DNA of 64,000 nucleotides from NCBI GenBank assembly GCA_905214345.1, contig CAJMLV010000012.1, positions 3,850-67,849 of the forward strand, read 5' to 3'. Positions 31,305 to 40,520 of this stretch are shown here, piece after piece. The DNA comes from an uncultured bacterium (lineage in GTDB: Bacteria > Bacillota > Clostridia > Oscillospirales > Ruminococcaceae). A program made the position numbers and the translations under genes. Position 1 is the first letter of the stretch, and the number at the start of each line of letters is the position of its first letter. The notes beneath the pieces are model-generated. The model searched no databases and was not told the origin of the DNA. It was given only the letters and a program-made list of their open reading frames with translations.

Positions 31305-31961
31305 TCAGGTCCCGGTGGGACGGTCGGGCGGATACTCGCCCTGAAGTTTTGCCTCGATGCGGCTCAGGCGGGCTTCCAGTTGGGAGATGCGCTGCTGCTG
31401 CATATCCGGCAGGTCCTGCTGATCCAGGTCGTCGGCGGGGCAGCAGCGGATGTTGTTCACCCGCACGATCTCGGCGGGCACGCCCACGGCAGTGGCGTTG
31501 GCGGGCAGGTTGTGCAGAACCACACTGCCTGCGCCGATGCGCACATTGTCCCCGATGAACACCGGGCCCAGCACCTTGGCGCCCGCGCCGATCAGCACGT
31601 TGTTGCCCACGGTGGGGTGGCGCTTGCCGGTATCTTTGCCGGTGCCGCCCAGGGTCACGCCATGGTAGATGGTGCAGTTGTCCCCGATCTCGGTGGTCTC
31701 ACCAAAAACGATGCCCATGCCGTGGTCGATGAACAGTTTGCTGCCGATCTTGGCGCCGGGATGGATCTCGATACCGGTCAGATGCCGGGAAAGCTGGCTG
31801 ACCAGACGGGCCAGAAACAGCAATTTGCGCTGGTACAGCCAATGGGCGATGCGGTGGGTGACCAGTACATGAAAGCCGGGATACAGCAGGATCACCTCCA
31901 GCACGTTGCGTGCCGCGGGGTCCTTGTCCCGAATATTTTTTGCGTCTGTCCACAGGCCCAT
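31305..31961 (-). CDS. cysE: Serine O-acetyltransferase CysE
   Basis: 218-residue hexapeptide-repeat enzyme making O-acetylserine from serine and acetyl-CoA, the first step of cysteine synthesis. The catalytic region has DHGMGIVFGETTEIGDN and YHGVTLGGTGK, followed by the left-handed beta-helix (VGNNVLIGAGAKVLG, IGAGSVVL). It is shorter at the N-terminus than the enterobacterial form, as is usual in Firmicutes. A C-terminal helix of about 45 residues (QQRISQLEARLSRIEAKLQ) looks like a coiled coil and is extra. AGAGGGGT is the ribosome site. No T-box is seen upstream. Confidence 0.94.
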   Translation of the reverse strand: MGLWTDAKNIRDKDPAARNVLEVILLYPGFHVLVTHRIAHWLYQRKLLFLARLVSQLSRHLTGIEIHPGAKIGSKLFIDHGMGIVFGETTEIGDNCTIYHGVTLGGTGKDTGKRHPTVGNNVLIGAGAKVLGPVFIGDNVRIGAGSVVLHNLPANATAVGVPAEIVRVNNIRCCPADDLDQQDLPDMQQQRISQLEARLSRIEAKLQGEYPPDRPTGT

Positions 31962-31999
31962 ACCGTTACCCCTCTTCCTCTACTTTTGCCAATGAGATA

Positions 32000-32028
32000 A
32001 CAATACCATATTTTCGCCAAAAAGGCAA
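32000..32028 (-). promoter_or_regulatory. Candidate SigA promoter of cysE
   Basis: On the minus strand TTGCCT (32023-32028), 17 bases, TATTGT (32000-32005) with a TGG extension. Confidence 0.5.
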
Positions 32029-32138
32029 CGCAATCCCTTTTCGGCGGTAGGAGAATATGATATAATAACTGTATATGCGGCCGGGTTGCCCGGTCGATTT
32101 ACGGGAAAGAAAACAGGGAAAGAACAGGGGGCATGGCC

Positions 32139-34112
32139 ATGACCCGAATGGAAGCGCTGGAAGAATACGCCCACGCGCAAAAACGAGCGCAGCGGGATTA
32201 CCGCGAAAAAATGGCGGCGGGCCAGTATCCGTATCTGCCGGTGCTGGATGACATCCTGCAAAATGAGAATATCGAAAACCAACTGCCCATCGGTACGGTG
32301 GAGATCCCGCTGGAACTGGTGGTGGGCACCAAGACGGCGGGGCGCACGGCGGCGTTTGCCTCCAACTTCCTGCCTCTGCTGAGCCCCAAAACCGAATTTG
32401 CCACCAAGTGGGTATCGCTGTGTATGGCCCATGTGGAAGAGGGCATCCGTGACCCTATCCGCTGCTTTGAGTATCTGGGCCGTTTCTATGTACAGGAAGG
32501 CAACAAGCGTGTCAGCGTGCTGAAGTATTTCGGGGCGGATTCCATCCCTGCCAACGTGACCCGCGTTATGCCCCAGTACAGCGATAACCCGCAGATCCGG
32601 CAGTACTACGAGTTTGTGGAGTTTTACCCCGTCTGCGGTATGTACAACCTGACCTTCACCCAGGAGGGCAGCTATGCCCGCCTGCAGAAGGCCCTGGGCA
32701 AAGCCCCCGGGGAAAAATGGACGGATGACGAGCGGGCGGACATTCTTTCGCTGTACAACTGGACCAAGAAGGCCTATTACGCCCGGGGCGGTGCCTCCAT
32801 GCGTCCCACCGTGGGGGATGTTCTGCTGCTGCTCATCCGCCTGTACAAGGTGGATGACCTGAAACACCGCACCCCCAACGAGCTGGCCAAAGCCATCGAG
32901 GCGGTCTGGCCGGACGTTCTGGCCATCCAGGACCCCAAACCGGTCGTGCTGAGCACCAAGCCTGCCGAACCGGCTCCGGCCCAGCCCAAACTCATCGACC
33001 GTATCCTGCCGGGTATCCGGCCCTCTGCGCCCACCAATCTGAAGGTGGCTTTTGTCAACGAGCGCACCCCCGAGACCAGTACCTGGACCAGCCAGCATGA
33101 ATTCGGCCGCTGCCAGCTGGATCAGGTGTTCCCCGGTCAGGTGGAAACGGTGGCTTACCACGGCGCCGTGGCGGGCGAAAATGCCGACGAGCTGGTGGAA
33201 CAGGCCATTGCGGAAGGCGCTGACATCGTGTTCACCACCAGCCCCAAACTGGTGGGGGCGTCCCTGCGTGCCGCCCTCAAGCATCCGCAGGTGCGTATCC
33301 TGAACTGCTCGGTGGATATGCCCTATACCAGCATCCGCACCTATTATACCCGTGTGTACGAAGCCAAGTTCATCAGCGGCGCCATCGCCGGTGCCATGAG
33401 CCGCAGCGATCGCATCGGTTATGTGGCCGATTATCCCAGCTTCGGCACACCGGCCAACATCAATGCCTTCGCCTTGGGTGCCCGCATGGTCAACCCCAAG
33501 GTCCGCATCGACCTGCAGTGGACCTGCCTGCCCGGTGAGCCCATGCGGGAATTCACCTCCAAGGGAATCAACATCGTTTCCGGCCGCGACACCCCGGCGC
33601 CCGGCCGTCCCCAGCGGGAATTCGGTATCTTCATGATCCGGCCCGGCGGACGGCTGGAGGACCTGGCCTCGCCCTTCTGGCATTGGGGCCAGTTCTATGA
33701 GAATGTGGTCCGCAGTGTGCTCAACGGCGCCTGGGCCAAGGACGCCGATGAGGGCGGCACGCCCCGTGCCGTCAACTACTGGTGGGGCATGAACAGCGGC
33801 GTCATGGACGTGCTGTTCAGCCGCGAACTGCCCCACGATGTGCGCCATCTGGCCGGTATCCTGCGCCAGGGCATCATCGCGGGCGGCATCGACCCGTTTG
33901 CCTGCCACATCGTGGCCCAGGACGGGACCCTGATGAACGAAGGACACAGCGGGTTCAGCCCGGAACAGATCCTGCACATGGACTGGCTGTGCGACGCCGT
34001 GGACGGGCAGATTCCCGAATACGACTCCCTCACCGAAGAATCCAAACCGATGTATCGCATGCAGGGAATCCACCGTGACCGACTGCCGGTGGACAAGGAG
34101 GCTGAACTATGA
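32139..34112 (+). CDS. Cytosolic BMP/PnrA-like nucleoside-binding domain protein with ParB-like N-terminal region
   Basis: 657 residues. The C-terminal half (about 310-640) is a BMP (PnrA/Med) periplasmic-binding-protein fold: LKVAFVNERTPETSTWT, GADIVFTTSPKLVG, YEAKFISGAIAGAMS and IGYVADYPSFGTPANINAFALGA in part. There is no signal peptide or lipobox, so it is not a normal transporter receptor. The N-terminal part contains FYVQEGNKRVSVLKYFG near residue 117, which resembles the ParB/sulfiredoxin-type loop. ATG 32139 is preferred to 32133 because AGGGGG (32126-32131) is seven bases before it. The downstream metallophosphoesterase overlaps its stop, so they probably act together, perhaps as a nucleoside or nucleotide sensor and effector (inference). 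Confidence 0.7.
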   Translation: MTRMEALEEYAHAQKRAQRDYREKMAAGQYPYLPVLDDILQNENIENQLPIGTVEIPLELVVGTKTAGRTAAFASNFLPLLSPKTEFATKWVSLCMAHVEEGIRDPIRCFEYLGRFYVQEGNKRVSVLKYFGADSIPANVTRVMPQYSDNPQIRQYYEFVEFYPVCGMYNLTFTQEGSYARLQKALGKAPGEKWTDDERADILSLYNWTKKAYYARGGASMRPTVGDVLLLLIRLYKVDDLKHRTPNELAKAIEAVWPDVLAIQDPKPVVLSTKPAEPAPAQPKLIDRILPGIRPSAPTNLKVAFVNERTPETSTWTSQHEFGRCQLDQVFPGQVETVAYHGAVAGENADELVEQAIAEGADIVFTTSPKLVGASLRAALKHPQVRILNCSVDMPYTSIRTYYTRVYEAKFISGAIAGAMSRSDRIGYVADYPSFGTPANINAFALGARMVNPKVRIDLQWTCLPGEPMREFTSKGINIVSGRDTPAPGRPQREFGIFMIRPGGRLEDLASPFWHWGQFYENVVRSVLNGAWAKDADEGGTPRAVNYWWGMNSGVMDVLFSRELPHDVRHLAGILRQGIIAGGIDPFACHIVAQDGTLMNEGHSGFSPEQILHMDWLCDAVDGQIPEYDSLTEESKPMYRMQGIHRDRLPVDKEAEL

Positions 34113-34762
34113 GGCTTCTGGCCTTGGCTGATGAGGAATCCAAGTATCTCTGGGATTACTACGAGCCGGAAAAACTGCGCGGCTATGATCTGATCGTTGG
34201 CTGCGGCGACCTGAGCATCCATTACCTGACCTTTCTGGCAACCGTTGCGCCGGTGCCGGTGGTGTATGTCCATGGCAATCATGACGAAAGCTATGACTCC
34301 CGCCCGCCCACAGGGGCGCTGTGCATCGACGACGATGTGTTCTGCTACAAAGGTTACCGGTTTTTGGGGCTGGGCGGCAGCTGCCGCTACCGCAGCGGCG
34401 CCTGGCAGTTTACCGAAGCGGAAATGCGCCGGCGCATCCGCCGTGTCCGCGGCAAAATCACCCGTGCGGGCGGTGTGGATGTGCTGGTGACCCATGCGCC
34501 CCTGCACGGGTACGGAGACCTGAATGACCTGGCCCACCGCGGGTTTACCGTCTTTCGGGAAGTTTTGGATACCTACAAACCCGATATCATGCTCCACGGC
34601 CATGTGCATCTGAGCTATGGCGCCAATATGGAGCGGGAACATCAGTATGGCCAGACGCGCATCATCAATGCGTTTGAGCGTTTTACCATCGAACTGCCGG
34701 ACAAACCGGAACGTCCGGTGCCCCAGGGGTTTCTGGCCCGCTGGCGCAGCATGAACCGATAA
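34109..34762 (+). CDS. Metallophosphoesterase
   Basis: 217 residues with a calcineurin-type fold: VGCGDLS (motif II), YVHGNHDES (motif III), VTHAPLHG and LHGHVHLSYG (motif V). The first motif, normally D-x-H, reads ADEES, so one metal ligand is altered; I recall this D-x-E form as typical of a clostridial subfamily. The ATG overlaps the preceding stop (ATGA), and AAGGAGG precedes it. The substrate is unknown. The tight link to the BMP-domain gene suggests a nucleotide phosphodiester. Confidence 0.85.
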   Translation: MRLLALADEESKYLWDYYEPEKLRGYDLIVGCGDLSIHYLTFLATVAPVPVVYVHGNHDESYDSRPPTGALCIDDDVFCYKGYRFLGLGGSCRYRSGAWQFTEAEMRRRIRRVRGKITRAGGVDVLVTHAPLHGYGDLNDLAHRGFTVFREVLDTYKPDIMLHGHVHLSYGANMEREHQYGQTRIINAFERFTIELPDKPERPVPQGFLARWRSMNR

Positions 34763-34806
34763 ATCAATACAAGGCGCCGGGTTTCCGGCCGGAAAGAGGC
34801 AACACT

Positions 34807-35814
34807 ATGAAACAGAAGATCGGCGTTTTGGGAGCCGGCACCTGGGGCACCGCCCTGGCGCGCCTGCTGGCAGTCAACGGCCACGATGTGACCATGTGGA
34901 GCGCCCTGCCCGAAGAACTCAAGAGCATGGCCACCACCCACCGCCACCCCAACCTGCCCGGCATGGAACTGCCCTCCGACATGCACTATACCGCCGATAT
35001 AGCCGAAATCTGTACCGGGCGGGATCTGCTGGTGTTCGCGGTGCCTTCTCCCTTTGTGCGGTCTACCGCCAAAAAGGCTGCCAAACATATCCCGGACGGC
35101 CAGGTCATCGTGGAGGTGGCCAAGGGCATTGAGGAAAAGACCCTCATGACCATGTCCGAGATCATTGAGGACGAGCTGGCCAAGGTACCCGGCCATGAGA
35201 ACTGCAAGGTGGCAGCTCTGTCCGGCCCCACCCATGCCGAGGAAGTGGCCCGCGACCTGCCTACCCTGATCGTTGCGGCCAGTGAGGACGAAGCTGCCGC
35301 AAATCTGGTGCAGAAAATTTTCACCAACCCCAATTTCCGGGTTTACACCAACAACGACCGCCGCGGCGTGGAGCTGGGCGGTGCCATCAAGAATGTCATC
35401 GCTCTGGCGGTGGGCGTGGCCCTGGGCCTGGGCTACGGCGATAACGCCAAGGCCGCACTGATCACCCGCGGCAACGCCGAACTTTCCCGCCTGGGTGTGG
35501 CGATGGGGTGCCAGGCTTCCACCTTTGCCGGGCTTTCCGGCATGGGCGACCTGATCGTGACCTGCACCAGTATGCACAGCCGTAACCTGCATGCGGGCAT
35601 GCTCATGGGCCGTGGCATGAACGGGGAAGAAGCCAAGAAAGAAGTGGGCCAGGTGGTGGAAGGCATCAACGCTCTGCCCGCTGCCCGCAAGCTGGCCAAA
35701 AAGTATAAGGTGGAAATGCCCATCGTGGATGTGGTGGCCGCCATCATCTCCGGCGAGCTGGACGCCCGCAACGCGGTGGCCTCCCTGATGGGCCGCGACC
35801 TGAAGCGAGAATGA
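34807..35814 (+). CDS. gpsA: Glycerol-3-phosphate dehydrogenase [NAD(P)+]
   Basis: 335-residue cytosolic enzyme reducing dihydroxyacetone phosphate to sn-glycerol-3-phosphate for phospholipid synthesis. The N-terminal Rossmann loop is GAGTWGTALARLL. The catalytic Lys region is GVELGGAIKNVIALAVGVA, with FAGLSGMGDLIVTC after it. Length is standard. GGAAAGAGG precedes the ATG. The stop overlaps the start of the phosphatase gene (ATGA at 35811-35814). Confidence 0.97.
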   Translation: MKQKIGVLGAGTWGTALARLLAVNGHDVTMWSALPEELKSMATTHRHPNLPGMELPSDMHYTADIAEICTGRDLLVFAVPSPFVRSTAKKAAKHIPDGQVIVEVAKGIEEKTLMTMSEIIEDELAKVPGHENCKVAALSGPTHAEEVARDLPTLIVAASEDEAAANLVQKIFTNPNFRVYTNNDRRGVELGGAIKNVIALAVGVALGLGYGDNAKAALITRGNAELSRLGVAMGCQASTFAGLSGMGDLIVTCTSMHSRNLHAGMLMGRGMNGEEAKKEVGQVVEGINALPAARKLAKKYKVEMPIVDVVAAIISGELDARNAVASLMGRDLKRE

Positions 35815-36383
35815 ACCAGTTTTTTGCCGTCACCTGCAACACCCGGCCCATCCTGCCGGGCAGTTTGCGGTATATCCGCAGCGATGTGCCGTTGCAAGTC
35901 TCGGCGCAGGAGAAAGAAAACCTGCTGGCCCGGGACATCCGCACGGTGGTAGACCTGCGCACGCCGGAGGAATGTGCGGCAAAGCCCTGCCCGCTGGAAC
36001 AGGACGAGCGCTTTTGCTATCTGCATCTGCCGGTGACCGGCGGCAACGCCATCCCCCAAAGCCGTGCCATGGTGCCGGTGTCTTACCGGAAGATGGTGGA
36101 TGAACAGATGACGCGCATCCTGGATGCCATCTGCAATGCCGGTTCCAATGTGCTGTACTTCTGCAGCGCGGGCAAGGACCGTACCGGTGTGGTTTCGGCA
36201 CTGCTGCTGCGCCGGGCCGGTATGCCGGACGAGTACATCCTGCGGGACTATCTGAAATCCGGGGAAAACCTGGCTGCGCAGCTGCAAGCCTTTGCCCGGC
36301 AGCATCCCGGTCTGGATGTGGGCATCATCACACCTCGGGAAGAATATATGCGGTGGTTTCTGCAGGAACTGCCCAAGGAATAA
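35811..36383 (+). CDS. Tyrosine/dual-specificity-type protein phosphatase
   Basis: 190 residues. The P-loop CSAGKDRTG puts the catalytic Cys at 118 and Arg at 124. The N-terminal segment PGSLRYIRSD and the central VVDLRTPEEC (general-acid region) fit the bacterial Tyr_phosphatase_3 (LipA-like) family. Members act on phosphotyrosine or phosphoinositides; no target is visible. It overlaps gpsA by four bases and ends at a strong terminator. Confidence 0.88.
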   Translation: MNQFFAVTCNTRPILPGSLRYIRSDVPLQVSAQEKENLLARDIRTVVDLRTPEECAAKPCPLEQDERFCYLHLPVTGGNAIPQSRAMVPVSYRKMVDEQMTRILDAICNAGSNVLYFCSAGKDRTGVVSALLLRRAGMPDEYILRDYLKSGENLAAQLQAFARQHPGLDVGIITPREEYMRWFLQELPKE

Positions 36384-36385
36384 AG

Positions 36386-36428
36386 AAAAACGCATCCGTG
36401 AGGAGAAGTTCTCCACGGATGCGTTTTT
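36386..36428. terminator. Bidirectional terminator between the phosphatase and the MoxR ATPase gene
   Basis: 15-bp stem AAAAACGCATCCGTG (36386-36400) with its complement (36414-36428), with A and T runs on both ends. Confidence 0.9.
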
Positions 36429-36453
36429 GTTTGTGGAAAATTCAGGCGGGCGG

Positions 36454-37986
36454 TCAGAATGCCAGGCTGCCTTCGCTGCGGCGCAGGTCGTCCCGCTCCA
36501 GTTCGGCCATCAGCTCGTCCTGCTTCTGGTTCAACAGCAGGCTACGGCTGTACTTGTCGAACCGCTCGCACTCGTTTTCGGCCAGGAATGCGGCGGAATC
36601 CGGTCCCAGAGCCAGCTCGTTCACAAACACCACCATCTCCTGGCTGTCGGCAAAGGCACGTTCCATAAAGTCGAAGGCGAATTCCAGCGCATCCCCGGCG
36701 GTGGCCACGTCCTGTTCCCGGCGGCGGACCTGGGCGTTGAATCCGGCACGCACCGTGTCGAAAGCTTCGTCGCCGTCCATGCCGGCATCCAGCTTCTTGC
36801 CCCAGTTCCGCAGCAGGGCGGCTGCGCGGCTCTGGGCAGCTGCTTCTTCGCCCACCAGACGACCGGCAGCCTTGCCGGCTTCCAGCTGGTTTTCATAGGC
36901 GTTGCACTGGGCGGTGAAAATGGCGACGGGGTCGTCGCTCCCGGCGGCCAGGGCCCGCTTGAAACTGCGCAGCTGCTGATAGCAGGCATCGGTGGCGGCG
37001 TCGGTGCGGCGGGCCTGGGCAAAACGGGTGTTCAGCCCGGCCAGCAGCAGGCTGACCAGGCTCATCCGTTCGTCAAAGGCGGCATTCAGCGCACGGTCCA
37101 GAACGGTGTCGAAAGGTTTGCCCTGCAGAATGTCCTCCACACCGTAATCGGCCTTGTACTTCTGGTACAACGCCCAGTAAGCGGCAAAATCCCGGGCTAC
37201 GTCGGGGTGGCGCAGATACTGCCCGATGACCGCTTCGTCGGCGGGCAGCTCCAGGGCGCCGGCGGCCTGGAGGTAGGCGGAAAGATCTTCCCAGCCGCGG
37301 GCGGTGACAAACATCGGCCCGTCCACATCGTTTTCGATCTTGTAGAAATGCTGGGGGCGCAGTTCCAGATAGGCGGTCACGGCGGGGTGCAGGCGGTGGG
37401 CACGGGCGTATTCCTGCCAGACAGAGAGCTGGGGCTCGATGTCGATGCGGCGCACGCGGTCCAGGGTGACCAGGTCAAAATCCCGCACGCTCTTGTTGTA
37501 TTCCGGCGGGTTGCCTGCCGCCACAATGACCCAGCCCGCGGGCACCGGCTGGTTGCCGAAGGTCTTGCCCTGCAAAAACTGCAGCATGGTGGGGGCCAGA
37601 GTCTCGGACACGCAGTTGATCTCGTCGATGAAGAGGATGCCGTTGTTCAGCCCGGTCTGTTCCATCTTCTCGTAGCAGCTGGCGATGATCTCGCTCATGG
37701 TGTATTCGGTGACGCTTCGGTCCACCCCGCCATAATGGCGGTGACGGATAAAGGGCAGGCCCACGGCGCTCTGGCGGGTATGGTGGGTGATGGTGTAGGC
37801 CACCAGGGCAATGCCGCATTCCTGGGCGATCTGCTCCATGATCTGGGTTTTGCCGATACCCGGAGGGCCCATGAGCAGAATGGGGCGCTGCCGCACCGGC
37901 GGGATCAGCGGGGTGCCGGTGTCGTCGGTGGCCAGATACGCCCGGACGGTATTTTCAATTTCCTGTTTGGCACGTTTGATGTCCAT
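36454..37986 (-). CDS. MoxR-type AAA+ ATPase
   Basis: 510 residues. Walker A is MGPPGIGKTQ near residue 39, Walker B is GILFIDEINC, sensor 1 is VAAGNPPEYNKS and the arginine-containing helix RRIDIE follows. The ATPase core occupies about the first 260 residues. The remaining 250 are helical, without a recognised fold. MoxR ATPases usually work with VWA-domain proteins as chaperone-like complexes, and the VWA-like gene lies 24 bases upstream in the same operon. AAGGAGAA is its ribosome site. Confidence 0.88.
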   Translation of the reverse strand: MDIKRAKQEIENTVRAYLATDDTGTPLIPPVRQRPILLMGPPGIGKTQIMEQIAQECGIALVAYTITHHTRQSAVGLPFIRHRHYGGVDRSVTEYTMSEIIASCYEKMEQTGLNNGILFIDEINCVSETLAPTMLQFLQGKTFGNQPVPAGWVIVAAGNPPEYNKSVRDFDLVTLDRVRRIDIEPQLSVWQEYARAHRLHPAVTAYLELRPQHFYKIENDVDGPMFVTARGWEDLSAYLQAAGALELPADEAVIGQYLRHPDVARDFAAYWALYQKYKADYGVEDILQGKPFDTVLDRALNAAFDERMSLVSLLLAGLNTRFAQARRTDAATDACYQQLRSFKRALAAGSDDPVAIFTAQCNAYENQLEAGKAAGRLVGEEAAAQSRAAALLRNWGKKLDAGMDGDEAFDTVRAGFNAQVRRREQDVATAGDALEFAFDFMERAFADSQEMVVFVNELALGPDSAAFLAENECERFDKYSRSLLLNQKQDELMAELERDDLRRSEGSLAF

Positions 37987-38010
37987 GCTTGCGTTCTCCT
38001 TCCCGATTGC

Positions 38011-39384
38011 TTACAGCTGGGGCAGTTCGTCGGGGTCCCATTCCTGCCAGTCAAGGGCAGGGGACTCCGCCTTGGGCGGCGGCATAAATTCTTCCGGGGC
38101 CAGTACCAGGCGGATGGCCCATGGCGGCACTTCCGGCGGCACTTCGCCGTCCTCCAGAAACAGAAACGCCGTCTGGTAGGCCGGAGGCCGGGCAGGGAAT
38201 GTACCCTTGCCGTCGGTGAAATACAGAACCCCTTGCAGATCCCGCAGCCGTCCTTCTTTTTGCAGTTCGTCGATGCGGGCGAAGGCCGGGCGGAAATCGG
38301 TGCCGCCGCCCCCGGTCAGGGTCAGGGCAGCGGCGTATTTTTCCAGGCTTTCGGTATCCCGTAGAAAGACGATATCCCGCACCGCGTCATCGCACTGCAT
38401 GACCACGATGTTGCACCGGCTGAAAAAGCTTCCGGCGGTTTTCAGCAGTCCGAAGGTCTCCCGCAGAAAAGCCTTCACCAGTTCACCGGCGGTGGATTCG
38501 CTGGTATCAATGACGATGACCAGATCCTTGATCTTGCGGCTTTCCCGGGTCTCCAGGGGTTCGATCAGGGGCATGTTGCCGTAGGTATTCAGCCCGTAGG
38601 TGTAGTAGCCCAGATCGAACTCGTCGGGGTCCAGTTTGGGTTCTTCCCGCAGCACGGCGAACCGGCGCAAAAAATCCCGGTACAGCCGGCGGCTGCGCCC
38701 TGCCTGCACCTGGGCGGCCAGGGTCTGGGCACCGGCGGTCTCGCCTGCCTGCCGCCCGGCCTGCTGCATGGTGATCTGGGTCTCCCGGCCCAGTTGTTCC
38801 CACTGGCGGCCCATCATCTGGGCGGCGGGATCCTCCGGGTCGGAGGGCCACAGGCGGTGGCTGTCACAGTAAAATTCCTGCTGCAGGGCTTCCAGTTCCG
38901 CGGGGCTGCGCTGGGCCAGAATCCGGAAAATAGGCCCTGCCGCAAAGAGCTTGGTGCTTTCCTTTAATTCGGCATAGGTCTTTTGCCGCAGCCAGCCCAC
39001 CGGGCGGGCCAGGGCTTCCACACCCAGGGTGTCCAGGGTATGTTCCACCGCAATGTCACAGGCCAATCCCCACAGGGCCGGGTCACGGGGGCCCCGCAGC
39101 CAGGGGTGGCGGAAGATGCAGTGCAGCACACTGTGCAGATAGGCCCGGGCCAGATATTTGCGGTTTTTGCGGTAGATGCGCAGCACCCAGGCCGGACCGT
39201 AACACAGGGCTGCACCGTTGGTGGCGGGGCCCCGGTCCGGTTCCGGGTCGGGGGTCAGTGTCAGGGCGCCCAAAGCGGCATTCAGATAGCGCAGCTGAAT
39301 GTACAGCTCGCTGCGGGTCAGCTCCATGGCCCGGCGGGCCATCACGGCTTCCCATTCGCTTTGTGTCTGCACATGCTCGGCCAT
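38011..39384 (-). CDS. VWA-like domain protein with metallopeptidase-type N-terminal half (DUF2201-like)
   Basis: 457 residues. The N-terminal half contains LHSVLHCIFRHPW near residue 85, an H-x3-H-x4-H pattern like the putative zinc-peptidase region of DUF2201 proteins. The C-terminal third is VWA-like: VIVIDTSESTAGEL gives the MIDAS D-x-S-x-S, with GGGGTDFRP and YFTDGKG as later metal-site strands. Such proteins pair with MoxR ATPases, as here. It lies between the leucine-rich gene and the ATPase gene, all on the minus strand. AGGAGGGG is the ribosome site. Confidence 0.82.
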   Translation of the reverse strand: MAEHVQTQSEWEAVMARRAMELTRSELYIQLRYLNAALGALTLTPDPEPDRGPATNGAALCYGPAWVLRIYRKNRKYLARAYLHSVLHCIFRHPWLRGPRDPALWGLACDIAVEHTLDTLGVEALARPVGWLRQKTYAELKESTKLFAAGPIFRILAQRSPAELEALQQEFYCDSHRLWPSDPEDPAAQMMGRQWEQLGRETQITMQQAGRQAGETAGAQTLAAQVQAGRSRRLYRDFLRRFAVLREEPKLDPDEFDLGYYTYGLNTYGNMPLIEPLETRESRKIKDLVIVIDTSESTAGELVKAFLRETFGLLKTAGSFFSRCNIVVMQCDDAVRDIVFLRDTESLEKYAAALTLTGGGGTDFRPAFARIDELQKEGRLRDLQGVLYFTDGKGTFPARPPAYQTAFLFLEDGEVPPEVPPWAIRLVLAPEEFMPPPKAESPALDWQEWDPDELPQL

Positions 39385-39426
39385 AGCCCGGCCCCTCCTT
39401 TCTGTATTTGGTCCCGGCGCGGCCGG

Positions 39427-40380
39427 TCACAGGTCATCAAAATCATAGGTCTTTTTGGGTTTGCGGTTTGCCCCGGGAACGGCGGCCAGCAGCAGGGCGG
39501 CACCTTCGCTCCAGCCGGCGCGGCCGCAGGCCAGAGCGGCTTCCCGGCGGGCAGCCTCATCCAGAACACCGGCCAGGGTGCGCAGGGCGGCAACATCCCG
39601 GTCGGCCAGCACGATGGCAGTCCCGGCGGCGGGATGTTCCCGCAGATAAGCGGCATACCGCTGCCGGGCATCCTCTTCCGGAAGTAGAGGACAGCACAGG
39701 CGGTCCAGCGCCACCCGGCAGAGCCCTTCGGGGGACTCCTCCGCATCCGCGTGGGCGAAGGCCGCATCGTATTCATCCAATTGCAGAACACCTTCCGCAA
39801 AGCATTGGCGGTAACGGTAACCCACCCCCTCGATGCTGTGGTTGAAGATATGGGCGGGGGTGTTTTCGTGGAGATATTCCAGAAATTCCGGGTAGTACAG
39901 CCGCACAGGATTGTCTCCCGACAAAAACTCGACCTCAATACCGGCGGCCACGGCGGCCAGCATCTTTTTCAGCCCGGTGGGCTGATTGGGAGCGGCCCGC
40001 AAGGCAAAGGTGCGCAGGGAACGGCAGTTGGTGAACAGATCGCTGCCAAGACTTTCCAATCCGGGACCGGCAATCAGGCGACGCAGACCCCGGCAGTTGT
40101 AGAATACACCGTTGTGGATGGCCCGCACGCTGTCCGGCAGGCTCACCTCCTGCACGAACTCCCCGCATATGGGGTGATCGACGGCCGCTGCACCGGCGGG
40201 CACTTCCAGTTCGCCGCCTTCCGGGTCCCGTCGGGACGAAAAACAGTAGGGGCCGATCTCGGTCACCGGCAGCCCGCCTACCATGGCGGGAACGGCAGGG
40301 CAGGGGGTATCCCCGAACAGGCGCAGCACCCGCGCACCGTCTGCGCAGGGCTGCCACAAAACGCTGACCGAATGCTGCAT
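39427..40380 (-). CDS. Leucine-rich repeat (BspA-type) protein, cytoplasmic
   Basis: 317 residues with no signal peptide. Residues 30-130 hold three to four BspA-like repeats (LPVTEIGPYCFSS, VQEVSLPDSVRAIHNGVFYNCRGL, ESLGSDLFTNCRSL in part). The rest is helical and unassigned. It heads the operon with the VWA and MoxR genes, so it may act as their substrate adaptor (inference). AGAGGTGG precedes the ATG. The promoter has an extended -10 at 40428-40436. Confidence 0.72.
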   Translation of the reverse strand: MQHSVSVLWQPCADGARVLRLFGDTPCPAVPAMVGGLPVTEIGPYCFSSRRDPEGGELEVPAGAAAVDHPICGEFVQEVSLPDSVRAIHNGVFYNCRGLRRLIAGPGLESLGSDLFTNCRSLRTFALRAAPNQPTGLKKMLAAVAAGIEVEFLSGDNPVRLYYPEFLEYLHENTPAHIFNHSIEGVGYRYRQCFAEGVLQLDEYDAAFAHADAEESPEGLCRVALDRLCCPLLPEEDARQRYAAYLREHPAAGTAIVLADRDVAALRTLAGVLDEAARREAALACGRAGWSEGAALLLAAVPGANRKPKKTYDFDDL

Positions 40381-40427
40381 ACCGCCACCTCTTTTCCTTT
40401 TTTGAAACAGGTCTTTACAACAGGGCT

Positions 40428-40436
40428 ATTATAGCA
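40428..40436 (-). promoter_or_regulatory. Extended -10 promoter of the LRR-VWA-MoxR operon
   Basis: On the minus strand TGC-TATAAT (40428-40436), 48 bases before the ATG; the -35 is weak (TTCCCG). Confidence 0.6.
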
Positions 40437-40520
40437 TAAAATGTTGGGACGGGAAACAGAAAAACACCCGCGTGAGCTTGGAAAATTAGAGGAGAGAGTT
40501 TGGGGAGGTTCTGACTTTTT

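Noticed and set aside
31962..32138. A T-box or S-box riboswitch before cysE.
   Set aside because: The leader is too short and lacks T-box or SAM-riboswitch signatures; only a SigA-like promoter is visible.
36292..38364. A 690-residue plus-strand frame across the MoxR ATPase gene.
   Set aside because: It is the complement of a clear AAA+ ATPase with Walker motifs and crosses a terminator.
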